This document shows, piece after piece, positions 45,142 to 53,694 of a stretch of DNA of 64,000 nucleotides. The notes beneath the pieces are model-generated. The model did not search any database. It was given only the letters and a program-made list of their open reading frames with translations, and was not told the DNA's origin. Positions within the stretch are counted from its first letter, which is position 1. The number at the start of each line of letters is the position of its first letter. The stretch lies in the NCBI RefSeq assembly GCF_009857435.1, contig NZ_WWCK01000008.1, positions 248,001-312,000 of the forward strand, in the 5' to 3' direction. Source of the stretch: Duganella rivi. Its GTDB lineage: Bacteria > Pseudomonadota > Gammaproteobacteria > Burkholderiales > Burkholderiaceae_D. The translations under genes and the position numbers were made by a program.

Positions 45142-47093
45142 TTCCAGAACTAGGTTCCTTCGCGCTGATGCTGGCGTTTTGCGTCGCGCTGCTGCAAGGC
45201 GTGATGCCGCTGGCTGCATCGCTGCGCCAAGGCTCGGCCTCCGCGTCGCGCTGGATGGCCGTCGCGCGTCCTGCTGCTTATGCGCAAGCCTTGCTGGTGA
45301 CCTTTGCCTTCGCCTGTCTGGTGCAAGCGTTCGTGGCGAATGACTTCACGGTGCTGTACGTAGCCTCGCATTCCAACACGCTGCTGCCGCTGCACTACCG
45401 CATCTCCGCCGTGTGGGGCGGGCACGAAGGCTCGCTGCTGTTATGGATTCAAATCCTCGTATTGTGGACTGCCGCCGTCGCCGCATTGAGCCGCCAACTG
45501 CCGGCCGAAGTGGTGGCCCGCGTGCTGGGCGTCATGGGCTTGATCAGCGTCGGCTTCCTGGCTTTCATCCTGTGGACTTCCAATCCATTCGAGCGCTTGC
45601 TGCCCGGCGCCGCAGAAGGACAAGACCTTAACCCGCTGCTGCAAGACATCGGCATGATCGCGCACCCGCCCTTGCTGTACATGGGCTACGTCGGCTTCTC
45701 GGTGGCGTTTGCATTTGCCATCGCCGCCTTGATCGGCGGCCAGCTGGACGCCGCGTGGGCGCGCTGGTCGCGTCCTTGGACGCTGGTGGCGTGGACCTTC
45801 ATGACGCTGGGGATTTTCCTCGGCAGCTTCTGGGCCTACTATGAATTGGGCTGGGGCGGCTGGTGGTTCTGGGACGCGGTGGAAAACGCGTCCTTCATGC
45901 CATGGCTGGTCGGCACGGCGCTGATCCACTCGCTGTCCGTGACTGAAAAACGCGGCAGCTTCAAAAACTGGACGGTGCTGCTGGCGATCATGGCGTTCGC
46001 GCTGTCGCTACTGGGTACCTTCCTCGTGCGCTCCGGCGTGCTGACTTCCGTTCATGCTTTCGCCACCGATCCAAAGCGCGGCTTATTCGTGCTGGTGTTC
46101 CTGGCGCTGGTGGTAGGTTCCTCGCTGCTGCTGTACGCATGGCGCGCGCCGCAAGTGGGACTGGGCGGCCGCTTCGCCATGTTCTCGCGCGAGTCGCTGC
46201 TGCTGACGAATAACGTGCTGCTGGTGGCTGCTGCCGGCACGGTGTTGCTTGGCACCTTGTATCCGCTGTTCCTCGACGCGCTGGGCATGGGGAAAATCTC
46301 GGTTGGCCCGCCGTACTTCGAAACTGTGTTCGTGCCGCTGATGGCGCCGATGCTGCTGCTGTTGGCCGCCGGCCCATTCCTGCGCTGGAAGCAGGCCGGC
46401 TTTAAAGATGTGCGCAGTCTGCGCTGGGTTGGCGTAGCGGCAGTGCTGCTGGCGCTGGCCGCCGCTTTTGCAGTCGGCATGTCGCCGCTGCTAGTAATGG
46501 GCCTCGCGCTGGCCGCGTGGATTTTGCTGGGCAGCGTATGGCATCTGCTGCAACGCCTGCGCGTGTTTGAAGATAACCATACGCGCTTCAGCCATCGCCT
46601 GTCTACGCTGCCGGGCAGCTATTGGGGCATGCTGATTGCGCACGCCGGCATCGGCGTATTCGTGATCGGCGTGACCCTGGTGAAGGGGCGCGAGATTTCA
46701 CACGATGTGCCGATGCAGAGCGGCGATATCCATCATGTGGGCGGCTACGATTTCCGCTTCGTCGGTTTGCAGAACGTGGAAGGCCCGAACTATTCTGCGG
46801 TGCGCGGCACGTTTGATGTCACGCGCGACGGTAAGCACATCACCACGCTGTTGCCGGAGAAGCGCCAGTTTGCATCCGGCGGCATGCCGATGACGGAAGC
46901 GGCGATTAACCGCGGCCCAACGCGCGACCTGTATCTGGCGCTCGGCGAAGAGGTCAAACCGGGTAGCTGGATCGTGCGTATTCAGCACAAGCCTTTCGTG
47001 GCGTGGATTTGGACAGGTGCGCTGTTGATCGCGTTCGGCGGCCTGTTGGCGGCGCTGGACAAGCGTTATCGTCTGAAGAAAGGCAAGGCATGA
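45138..47093 (+). CDS. ccmF: Cytochrome c haem lyase subunit CcmF
   Basis: A 651-residue membrane protein with about fifteen predicted segments. The WWD motif is WGGWWFWDAVENASFMPW, and histidines expected to bind the b haem and substrate haem lie in HYRISAVWGGHEGS and HPPLLYMGYVG. It joins haem from CcmE to the CxxCH motifs of apocytochromes together with CcmH/I. It starts inside the ccmE stop and overlaps ccmG by 4 nt. Confidence 0.96.
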   Translation: MIPELGSFALMLAFCVALLQGVMPLAASLRQGSASASRWMAVARPAAYAQALLVTFAFACLVQAFVANDFTVLYVASHSNTLLPLHYRISAVWGGHEGSLLLWIQILVLWTAAVAALSRQLPAEVVARVLGVMGLISVGFLAFILWTSNPFERLLPGAAEGQDLNPLLQDIGMIAHPPLLYMGYVGFSVAFAFAIAALIGGQLDAAWARWSRPWTLVAWTFMTLGIFLGSFWAYYELGWGGWWFWDAVENASFMPWLVGTALIHSLSVTEKRGSFKNWTVLLAIMAFALSLLGTFLVRSGVLTSVHAFATDPKRGLFVLVFLALVVGSSLLLYAWRAPQVGLGGRFAMFSRESLLLTNNVLLVAAAGTVLLGTLYPLFLDALGMGKISVGPPYFETVFVPLMAPMLLLLAAGPFLRWKQAGFKDVRSLRWVGVAAVLLALAAAFAVGMSPLLVMGLALAAWILLGSVWHLLQRLRVFEDNHTRFSHRLSTLPGSYWGMLIAHAGIGVFVIGVTLVKGREISHDVPMQSGDIHHVGGYDFRFVGLQNVEGPNYSAVRGTFDVTRDGKHITTLLPEKRQFASGGMPMTEAAINRGPTRDLYLALGEEVKPGSWIVRIQHKPFVAWIWTGALLIAFGGLLAALDKRYRLKKGKA

Positions 47094-47629
47094 AGCGCTT
47101 TATTCTGCCGCTAGGCGTGTTCGTTGCGCTGCTGGGATTCTTGTGGGTAGGCTTGCGCCTCAATCCGCGCGAGGTGCCGTCGCCGTTGATCGATAAACCA
47201 GCGCCGGCGTTTGCGCTGGCCCAGTTGCATGTGCCTGAGCGTCAGATCGGCACGCGCGATATGGCGGGACAGGTGTGGATTTTGAATGTGTGGGCATCAT
47301 GGTGCGTGGCTTGCCGTCAGGAGCATCCGGTGCTGATGGAGATGGCGCGCATGAAGCTCGCGCCTATCGTCGGCTTGAATTACAAGGACAATCGCGACGA
47401 AGGCATCGCCAATTTGCAGCGCGCGGGCGATCCGTATGTGGTGTCGGCATTTGACCAGGATGGCCGCGTGGGTATTGATTACGGCGTGTACGGCGTGCCG
47501 GAGACGTTTGTGATCGATAAGCGCGGCGTGATTCGCTATAAGCAGATTGGTATTATGACGCCGGAAGTGGTGAGCAGCACGCTGATTCCGCTGATCGAGA
47601 AGTTGAACAGGGAGAGCGCTCATGGTTAA
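47090..47629 (+). CDS. ccmG: Thiol:disulfide interchange protein CcmG/DsbE
   Basis: A 179-residue membrane-anchored thioredoxin-like protein. After one N-terminal helix (about 4-22) it carries the redox site WASWCVACR (C72, C75), slightly different from the common WCPTC/WCVPC forms, and the GVYGVPETFVID segment with the cis-proline that is typical of CcmG. It keeps CxxCH cysteines of apocytochromes or of CcmH reduced. I start at 47090, where ATGA overlaps the ccmF stop. Confidence 0.94.
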   Translation: MKRFILPLGVFVALLGFLWVGLRLNPREVPSPLIDKPAPAFALAQLHVPERQIGTRDMAGQVWILNVWASWCVACRQEHPVLMEMARMKLAPIVGLNYKDNRDEGIANLQRAGDPYVVSAFDQDGRVGIDYGVYGVPETFVIDKRGVIRYKQIGIMTPEVVSSTLIPLIEKLNRESAHG

Positions 47630-48062
47630 GCTGATTGCGGCTTTGATGATGGCGCTGGCCTTGGCGGCGCAGGCTGAAACGGATTTGGATAAGCGCGCAG
47701 CGGCGCTGGAAGAAGAGCTGCGCTGCCTGGTTTGCCAGAACCAGACCATCGCGGATTCGCACGCCGGCTTGGCTGCGGACTTGCGGCGCGAGGTGCGCGA
47801 GCAGCTGGCGCAGGGCAAGTCGGAGCAGGAGGTGTTGGACTTCATGGTGCAGCGATATGGCGATTTTGTGCTGTATCGGCCGCCGGTGAAATCGACTACC
47901 TGGCTGTTGTGGTTTGGACCGTTCTTGTTATTGGCTGCGGGGGCGGTGCTGCTGGTATCGCGGCTGCGGGCTGCGCGATCGCGTGCGGCCGAGCCGTCGC
48001 CGTCGGAAGAGGAATTGGCGCGCGCTCGTGCGCTGCTGGATAACGACAAGGAGCAGCCATGA
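47622..48062 (+). CDS. ccmH: Cytochrome c maturation protein CcmH
   Basis: A 146-residue protein with a signal peptide, a small three-helix domain carrying the redox motif LRCLVCQNQ (C35, C38) and a C-terminal membrane helix (about 92-112). It is the short form, lacking the fused TPR domain of E. coli CcmH; the TPR part is the separate ccmI that follows. It reduces or holds the cysteine pair of the apocytochrome for ligation. Confidence 0.95.
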   Translation: MVKLIAALMMALALAAQAETDLDKRAAALEEELRCLVCQNQTIADSHAGLAADLRREVREQLAQGKSEQEVLDFMVQRYGDFVLYRPPVKSTTWLLWFGPFLLLAAGAVLLVSRLRAARSRAAEPSPSEEELARARALLDNDKEQP

Positions 48063-49303
48063 ACGGCTTCGTATTCGTGGCCGCCGTGATGTGCGCGCTG
48101 GTGTTGTGGCTGATCTTGCGTCCCTTATTGTCGCGCCGTGATGCGGCGGTCGCGCCGCAAGCGGATCAACTGAACCTCGCCGTCCTGCGCGACCAGCTGC
48201 GTGAATTGGAAGCAGACCGTGAGCAAGGTAGCATCGACGCCGCCGCCTACGCCGCCGCCCGCCGCGAACTTGAACAGCGCGTCGCCGAGGACGTACACCT
48301 CGCGCCCCGCGCAGGTACGCCGCCCGCCGCCGCGCCAGCGCCACGCTGGCAGGCTGCCGTGCTGTCGCTCGCGCTGATTGCGGGGGCGGGAACGCTGTAC
48401 GCCACGCTCGGCATGCCGCAGGCACTGACCGCGCCGGGAGCTGCGCCTGCCGTCGCTGGCGGCCAGGCGCTCGACCCACACACCAGCAACGAAGCCGAAG
48501 CCATGGTCGCCAAACTGGCCGAACGCATGGCGCGCGAGCCGCAAGACCCGAACGGCTGGGCGCTGCTGGCACGCTCGTACAGCGCCATGGGACGCTTCGT
48601 CGCCGCCAGCGGCGCCTACTCTCGCCTCATCGCTCTCATTCCCGACGACGCGCAAATTCTGTCCGACTACGCCGACGTCTTGGCCATGACGCAGAACCAA
48701 AAGCTGGCCGGTGAGCCGGAACGCCTGCTCAAACGCGCCCTCGCTGCCGATCCGAAAAACGTCAAAGCCCTGATCCTGTCAGGTGACGCCGCCTTCGAAC
48801 GCACCGACCTCGCCGCCGCCGCCGTCCACTGGCAAGCCGCCTTGGCCAACGCCACGCCCAACTCCGAATTCGCCCAAATGGCCCGCGACAACCTCGCCCA
48901 CATCGGCGCACCGGTTGGAGGCGCAGCCGCGACCCCGAGCGCCGCGCCGACGGCCGCACCAGCCGCCACCAGCATCAGCGGCGCCGTCGAACTGGATCCA
49001 TCCCTGCGCGCACAAGTAGGCGATAACGACACCGTCTTCATCGTCGCAAAAGCTGCCGACGGCCCGCGCTTCCCGCTCGCCGTGCTGCGCAAGCAGGTGC
49101 GCGACCTGCCGCTGCAATTCACCCTCGACGACACCATGGGCATGATGCCCGGCGTGACCTTGTCCCAGTTCGACAAGCTAATCGTCACCGCCCGCATCTC
49201 CAAAACCGGCAACGCCATCGCTGCTCCCGGCGATTTGGAATCGACTCCACAGCCCGCAAAACCGGGCCAAGCGCGCATACAGTTGCGTATAAGCCCCAAA
49301 TAA
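48059..49303 (+). CDS. ccmI: Apocytochrome chaperone CcmI
   Basis: A 414-residue protein with two N-terminal membrane helices (about 4-22 and 98-116) separated by a cytoplasmic leucine-zipper-like loop (LRDQLRELEADREQGSID). A periplasmic TPR region (about 150-280, for example PQDPNGWALLARSYSAMGRF) follows, and the C-terminal beta domain ends in ARIQLRISPK. It binds the C-terminus of apocytochromes and presents them to CcmF/H. It closes the operon. The multihaem cytochrome operon begins 111 bp downstream. Confidence 0.92.
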   Translation: MNGFVFVAAVMCALVLWLILRPLLSRRDAAVAPQADQLNLAVLRDQLRELEADREQGSIDAAAYAAARRELEQRVAEDVHLAPRAGTPPAAAPAPRWQAAVLSLALIAGAGTLYATLGMPQALTAPGAAPAVAGGQALDPHTSNEAEAMVAKLAERMAREPQDPNGWALLARSYSAMGRFVAASGAYSRLIALIPDDAQILSDYADVLAMTQNQKLAGEPERLLKRALAADPKNVKALILSGDAAFERTDLAAAAVHWQAALANATPNSEFAQMARDNLAHIGAPVGGAAATPSAAPTAAPAATSISGAVELDPSLRAQVGDNDTVFIVAKAADGPRFPLAVLRKQVRDLPLQFTLDDTMGMMPGVTLSQFDKLIVTARISKTGNAIAAPGDLESTPQPAKPGQARIQLRISPK

Positions 49304-49414
49304 AAATATCGCCAAATTTCCCATGCCGGAAAGTGTTAGACTGCCAGCATATAGTTGACTATTTGCAATGATAGTTAAATAAACAGACACCAGCCCATCG
49401 CCAGAAGTCACCTT
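49304..49414. promoter_or_regulatory. Gap between ccmI and the cytochrome operon, with an inverted repeat
   Basis: This 111-bp AT-richer gap should contain the promoter of the cytochrome block. The short inverted repeat ATAGT-TG-ACTAT lies at 49351-49362, and the half-site ATAGT recurs at 49371-49375. It does not match an FNR box. TTAGAC (49336-49341) could be a -35 element, but no good -10 box follows. No terminator hairpin was seen after ccmI, so read-through is possible. Confidence 0.35.
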
Positions 49415-50233
49415 ATGTTGCAAGACAATTTCATGTCGTTCCAGCGTTTTCGCTACGCCAAGTGGGCCATCGCCCTGCTGGCGCTGTGCATTGCGCTGTA
49501 CGTTCTCGATAACCCGCCGCTGAAGCCCGGCGGCGGCACCATGTTGGGCTATGGCTTAGGCACGCTGGGTGCATTGCTGATCGTCTTCCTGCTGCTGCTC
49601 GGCGTGCGCAAACGCGCTTACGCTTCGCGCATGGGTACCCTGCGCGGCTGGCTGTCGGCCCACGTCTACCTTGGCCTCGCGCTGGCGGTGGTGGCGACGC
49701 TGCACTGCGGTTTTGAATTCGGCTGGAACGTTCACACCTTCGCTTACGCGCTGACCATGGCCGTCATCATCAGCGGCATTTGGGGCGTAGCGCTGTACCT
49801 GTACCATCCGTCGCTGATGGGCGATCTGCTCGACGGCCGCACGCTGGATCAAATCGCACAAGATTTGCGCGACCTCGATGACCGCTGCCGCATGCTGGCG
49901 CAAGGCCGTCCGCCGGCGCTGCTGGCGCTCATAGAAGAATCGGCCGCCGGCCAAATCTTCTCGAAACGCCGCCAGCGCCTGACAGGCCGTAACCGCAACT
50001 GCGCCACCGCGCGCGTGCTGGCGCGCTTGCGCGAAGTAGGCGACCAAGCCGATGCCAATGCCAACGAAATCTACACCTTGCAATTCCGCCGCCTGCAACA
50101 GCTCAAACGCATACGCTCGTTCGTGCGACTGCGCACGCTGACGGAAATCTGGCTGCTGTTCCATGTACCGATGTCGATTGCGCTGCTGGTCGCGCTGATT
50201 GCGCACATCGTCTCGGTATTCTTCTACTGGTAA
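49415..50233 (+). CDS. Predicted di-haem cytochrome b membrane protein
   Basis: A 272-residue inner-membrane protein with about five predicted helices (15-31, 46-63, 78-96, 107-130, 248-270). Histidines H83 and H97 are 14 residues apart, and H250 and H264 are also 14 apart at opposite ends of the last helix. Such spacing usually marks bis-histidine ligation of two b haems across four helices, as in ferric-reductase or b561-like proteins. The loop between helices four and five (about 131-245) is charged and helical. It heads the cytochrome operon and would be the quinol-linked entry or exit point for electrons. The family is not one I can name, and haem binding is inferred from histidine spacing. 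A second ATG lies 18 nt downstream. Confidence 0.6.
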   Translation: MLQDNFMSFQRFRYAKWAIALLALCIALYVLDNPPLKPGGGTMLGYGLGTLGALLIVFLLLLGVRKRAYASRMGTLRGWLSAHVYLGLALAVVATLHCGFEFGWNVHTFAYALTMAVIISGIWGVALYLYHPSLMGDLLDGRTLDQIAQDLRDLDDRCRMLAQGRPPALLALIEESAAGQIFSKRRQRLTGRNRNCATARVLARLREVGDQADANANEIYTLQFRRLQQLKRIRSFVRLRTLTEIWLLFHVPMSIALLVALIAHIVSVFFYW

Positions 50234-50239
50234 TCGCTT

Positions 50240-51688
50240 ATGCAATCTCGTAACAACGATAAGCTCCAGAAGGAGATCGATGCGCTACAACGCCCGCTGG
50301 TCGGACGGCGGGCCATGTCGTGGCTGGCGTTTGTGCTGGTGCTGCTGGCTTGCCTGGTGCTGCCGGTGATGGCGTCGATATGGCCGTCCGTGTTCCACCC
50401 GGTGGAAGAGAAGACCGCCAAGCTGCGCCAGACGCCGCATGCCGCGCCGGTGCTGAATAGCGCCTACATGCGCGCTTCGCCGACGGCGCTGGGACTGGAC
50501 GCGCAGTGGAATCCCGGCACGCTGTCGGCATCGCACCAGCCGTTTGGCTTGGACTGCAAGTCGTGCCACTCGAAGCCGTTCCAGCAGGTGCAGGACAAGG
50601 ACTGTCTCGCATGCCATCGCGGCATCGGCAATCACGTGGCCGATAAGGTTGCATCCATGCCGGCGCTGCATGAGACGCGTTGCGCCACTTGCCACCGCGA
50701 TCACCAAGGTGCGGAGGGGCTGGTATCGCAGAACCGCCGCTATATCGGCGCTGGCTGCGCGTCCTGTCACGGCGACTTGGTGAGCAAGCTGCCCGGCACC
50801 CAGGTCGCCAATGTGAAGGACTTTGCAAAAGCGCACCCGCAGTTCCGCGTGCAAGTGGCAGCATCGGAGACGACGTTCGTGCGCCTGCGTCAAGGCGGCG
50901 CGCCGATTGCGCAGACCAATACCCTCAAGTTCCCGCACGATATCCACGTGGCTGCAGGCGGCATCGCCGGCCCGAGTGGCAAGACCAAGCTGGAATGTGC
51001 GAGTTGCCATCGGCCGAATGCGAGCGGTAATGGCTTTGAACGCGTGAGCATGCAGCGTGACTGCCAGTCGTGTCACACGCTGGCGTTTGAGCCGGCGCTG
51101 TCGCAGCGTCAGGTGCCGCATGGTTCGGTGCCCGAGGTGTTGTCGACGCTGCGCGAATTCTATGGTTACGTCAGTGGCAGCAAGGTGGCGATTGATACGC
51201 CGCCGGTTAATGGGCCGGTGTTCACGGTGCGTCCGGGGATGCAGGAGCGTCCGGCAGCCAGCTTTGTGCAAGGCCCGGGCGATGCGCGTGCGCGCGCGGC
51301 GGCGGCTGCGACAGAGTTGTTTGAGAAAACTTCGTGCATTGTTTGCCATAGCGTGAGCCGCGTGCCGGGGCCGGGCAAGGCGGGGACGCCGGGAGCGGAT
51401 CTGCCGCAGTGGAAAATCGCGCCGTTGACGCCATCGCATGCATGGCTGCCGAAGGCCGCCTTCAATCACGCCGCGCATCGTCAAGCGCCGTGTGGTGATT
51501 GCCACTTGGCCGCCAAGTCGAACAAGGCAAGCGATGTGCTGATGCCGACTATTAAAGAATGCCGCGATTGCCACACCGGCACCGAGCCGGCCGTCGGCAA
51601 AGTGAAGTCCGATTGCGCGATGTGTCACGGCTATCACATGCCCGACCTGCACACCGCCGCCCAGCCAGCGAAAGCGATGAAGCCATGA
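50240..51688 (+). CDS. Membrane-anchored decahaem cytochrome c
   Basis: A 482-residue c-type cytochrome with an N-terminal membrane helix (about 26-48) that probably stays uncleaved, placing the haem domain in the periplasm. Ten CxxCH motifs can be counted: CKSCH (106-110), CLACH, CATCH, CASCH, CASCH, CQSCH, CIVCH, CGDCH, CRDCH and CAMCH. Distal histidines are frequent, as expected for bis-His c3-type haems. The motif count equals that of MtrA-type periplasmic decahaem cytochromes, but the spacing and the membrane anchor differ. It begins 6 bp after the cytochrome b gene and overlaps the next gene by 4 nt. Haem attachment would depend on the ccm operon just upstream. Confidence 0.88.
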   Translation: MQSRNNDKLQKEIDALQRPLVGRRAMSWLAFVLVLLACLVLPVMASIWPSVFHPVEEKTAKLRQTPHAAPVLNSAYMRASPTALGLDAQWNPGTLSASHQPFGLDCKSCHSKPFQQVQDKDCLACHRGIGNHVADKVASMPALHETRCATCHRDHQGAEGLVSQNRRYIGAGCASCHGDLVSKLPGTQVANVKDFAKAHPQFRVQVAASETTFVRLRQGGAPIAQTNTLKFPHDIHVAAGGIAGPSGKTKLECASCHRPNASGNGFERVSMQRDCQSCHTLAFEPALSQRQVPHGSVPEVLSTLREFYGYVSGSKVAIDTPPVNGPVFTVRPGMQERPAASFVQGPGDARARAAAAATELFEKTSCIVCHSVSRVPGPGKAGTPGADLPQWKIAPLTPSHAWLPKAAFNHAAHRQAPCGDCHLAAKSNKASDVLMPTIKECRDCHTGTEPAVGKVKSDCAMCHGYHMPDLHTAAQPAKAMKP

Positions 51689-53694
51689 ATGCGGGTTTGA
51701 CGCTGCTTGCCGCTTTAAAAATGCGCGGCACCACTCCACCCCGCACACCGCAGCGCCCGGGGTCTGACCCCGTACGGGGTCAGACCCCTTCGTTCGGGGT
51801 GATAGCTTGCCTCGTGGCCGCGCTGACAGGATGCAGCGGTGGTGGTGGAGGAACTAGCGCCGTTGCACCCGGCGGCACCTCGACCAGCGGCAGCTGCTTC
51901 ACCCCAGCCCCCACCCCGCAGTCCATCACCGCAGCGGAAGTAGAGCAGGTGCTAGCCCAAGGCGCGGAGGCTGCGTCCAAGCTAGGCGCCAAGGCCACTA
52001 TCGCAGTGGTAGACCGCGTCGGCAACGTGCTCGCCGTGTACCGCATGACCGGTGCCGGCACGACGGTAAATATCCTCAGCGGCAGCGGCAAGAACAGCGC
52101 CGACAGCCCACAAGGTCTCGACGGCCTCAGTGGCCTGATCGGCTCCGATCTCGCTGCCGTGGCCAAAGCGCTGACCGGCGCCTACCTATCCTCATCCGGC
52201 AACGCCTTCAGCACCCGCACCGCCAGCTTTATCGTGCAAGATCACTTTGTACCGGAAATCGGCAACACCGCCGGCGGCCCTTTATTCGGCGTTCAGTTCA
52301 GCCAACTGCCTTGTGGCGACTTGGTGCAGCGTGGCGCTGGCATCGGCATTGGGCCCAAGCGTTCACCGCTGGGCCTCGCCGCTGATCCGGGCGGCTTCCC
52401 GCTTTATAAAAACGGTCGCGTAGTCGGCGGCATCGGTGTGATTGCCGACGGCGTGTACGGACTCGATCCCAGTCCAACCACCAGCGGCGCAGACTTGGAC
52501 GAGCGCATCGCCTTGTCCGCGCAAAGCGGCTTCGCAGCACCGGATTGCATCCGCGCAGACCGCATCACCGCAGGCGGCGTAACGCTGACGTATGCAAATA
52601 CGGCCTCGCAGCCGGTCGCGGTAACGGCCACGCGCATCAGCGGCATGGCTGGCGGCTTGCTGGCGGTAGATGGCTACTACGACGGCGCGGCCATCCTGGC
52701 CGGCACCGCATTTGGCGAAGCGGCATCGGGCTTTATCGCACAAGGCAGCACGCAGATTCTGGTGAACGCATCGCAAAGCAATCGCTATCCTGCCAGCGCC
52801 TCGCTTGCGCCTTTGCCGGCAGCGGCGGGCATGACCGCTGCTGAGGTGCAGGAAGTACTGTCGCAAGCATTGAGTGTGGCCGCACAGGCGCGCGCGCAGA
52901 TTCGCATTCCGGTTGGTTCGGCGGCGGAGGTGACGGTGTCGGTGGTGGATGCGTCCGGCCACGTGCTGGGTCTTGTGCGCAGCGGCGACGGGCCGGTGTT
53001 CGGCGTAGACGTCTCCTTGCAGAAGGCCCGTACGGCGGCGTTCTTCTCGTCGCCCGGCGCGTCGGCGGCGATTTCCGCCTTGCCGCAGCTGGGTTACTTT
53101 AACGGCTCGCTCAAGCAGGGCGCACTATTCGGTGTGGATGGCTACATGGCGTCGTCGCGCAGCTTCTTTGCAAATTCGTCCGCGTTCAGCGACGGCACGG
53201 CGTTTTCGGCGCGGGCCATCGGCAACATCGCGCGGCCTATTTTCCCGGACGGGATCGATGGCAATCCGGCCGGGCCGCTGTCCAAGACTAAGGCGACCTG
53301 GAGTCCGTTCAACGTAGGCTTGCAGCTGGACTTGGTGTATCCATCGCTGGTCGGTGCGATCTTGTCGCCAGCAGCGGCTAACCGCAGTTGTACCGGTAAC
53401 GCGATTGGCCTGGAAAACGGCATGCAGACTTTCCCCGGCGGCTTCCCGATTTATCGCGGAACCACGTTGATTGGCGCGATTGGCGTGTCCGGCGACGGCG
53501 TGGATCAGGATGACATGATCGGCATGCTGGGCGTGTCGCGTGCGGCAGCGGTACTCAAGACCGGCATCGGCCATGCACCGGCGTCGCGCCGCGCGGACAC
53601 CTTGAAGCCGCAAGGCCGCAACCTGCGCTACGCCCAGTGCCCGCAAGCGCCGTTCAATAACAGTACTGAGCAGAGCGTGTGTGATGGGATTTAA
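51685..53694 (+). CDS. Lipoprotein with two HbpS/GlcG-like domains
   Basis: A 669-residue predicted lipoprotein. The lipobox LTGC ends at C50, an unusually late place, because residues 25-35 are encoded by a 30-bp palindrome that seems to have inserted into the signal-peptide region. Two HbpS/GlcG-type (DUF336) domains follow. The first opens with ITAAEVEQVLAQGAEAA and VAVVDRVGNVLAVYR-like text (about 70-340), the second with MTAAEVQEVLSQAL and VSVVDASGHVLGLVR (about 380-620). HbpS binds haem and iron in Streptomyces; in this operon a haem- or cofactor-linked role is plausible. It starts with an ATGA overlap after the decahaem gene and ends overlapping the barrel gene. Confidence 0.7.
   Translation: MNAGLTLLAALKMRGTTPPRTPQRPGSDPVRGQTPSFGVIACLVAALTGCSGGGGGTSAVAPGGTSTSGSCFTPAPTPQSITAAEVEQVLAQGAEAASKLGAKATIAVVDRVGNVLAVYRMTGAGTTVNILSGSGKNSADSPQGLDGLSGLIGSDLAAVAKALTGAYLSSSGNAFSTRTASFIVQDHFVPEIGNTAGGPLFGVQFSQLPCGDLVQRGAGIGIGPKRSPLGLAADPGGFPLYKNGRVVGGIGVIADGVYGLDPSPTTSGADLDERIALSAQSGFAAPDCIRADRITAGGVTLTYANTASQPVAVTATRISGMAGGLLAVDGYYDGAAILAGTAFGEAASGFIAQGSTQILVNASQSNRYPASASLAPLPAAAGMTAAEVQEVLSQALSVAAQARAQIRIPVGSAAEVTVSVVDASGHVLGLVRSGDGPVFGVDVSLQKARTAAFFSSPGASAAISALPQLGYFNGSLKQGALFGVDGYMASSRSFFANSSAFSDGTAFSARAIGNIARPIFPDGIDGNPAGPLSKTKATWSPFNVGLQLDLVYPSLVGAILSPAAANRSCTGNAIGLENGMQTFPGGFPIYRGTTLIGAIGVSGDGVDQDDMIGMLGVSRAAAVLKTGIGHAPASRRADTLKPQGRNLRYAQCPQAPFNNSTEQSVCDGI
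51759..51788. repeat. 30-bp perfect palindrome inside the lipoprotein gene
   Basis: The arm GGGGTCTGACCCC (51759-51771), a central GTAC and the arm GGGGTCAGACCCC (51776-51788) form a perfect palindrome. It lies in the part of the gene that encodes the stretched signal peptide, and its length keeps the reading frame. It has the look of a dispersed palindromic repeat, but no second copy was found in this window by eye. Confidence 0.85.

Noticed and set aside
49351..49375. FNR/ANR site before the cytochrome operon
   Set aside because: The inverted repeat ATAGT-TG-ACTAT does not match TTGAT-N4-ATCAA in arms or spacing.
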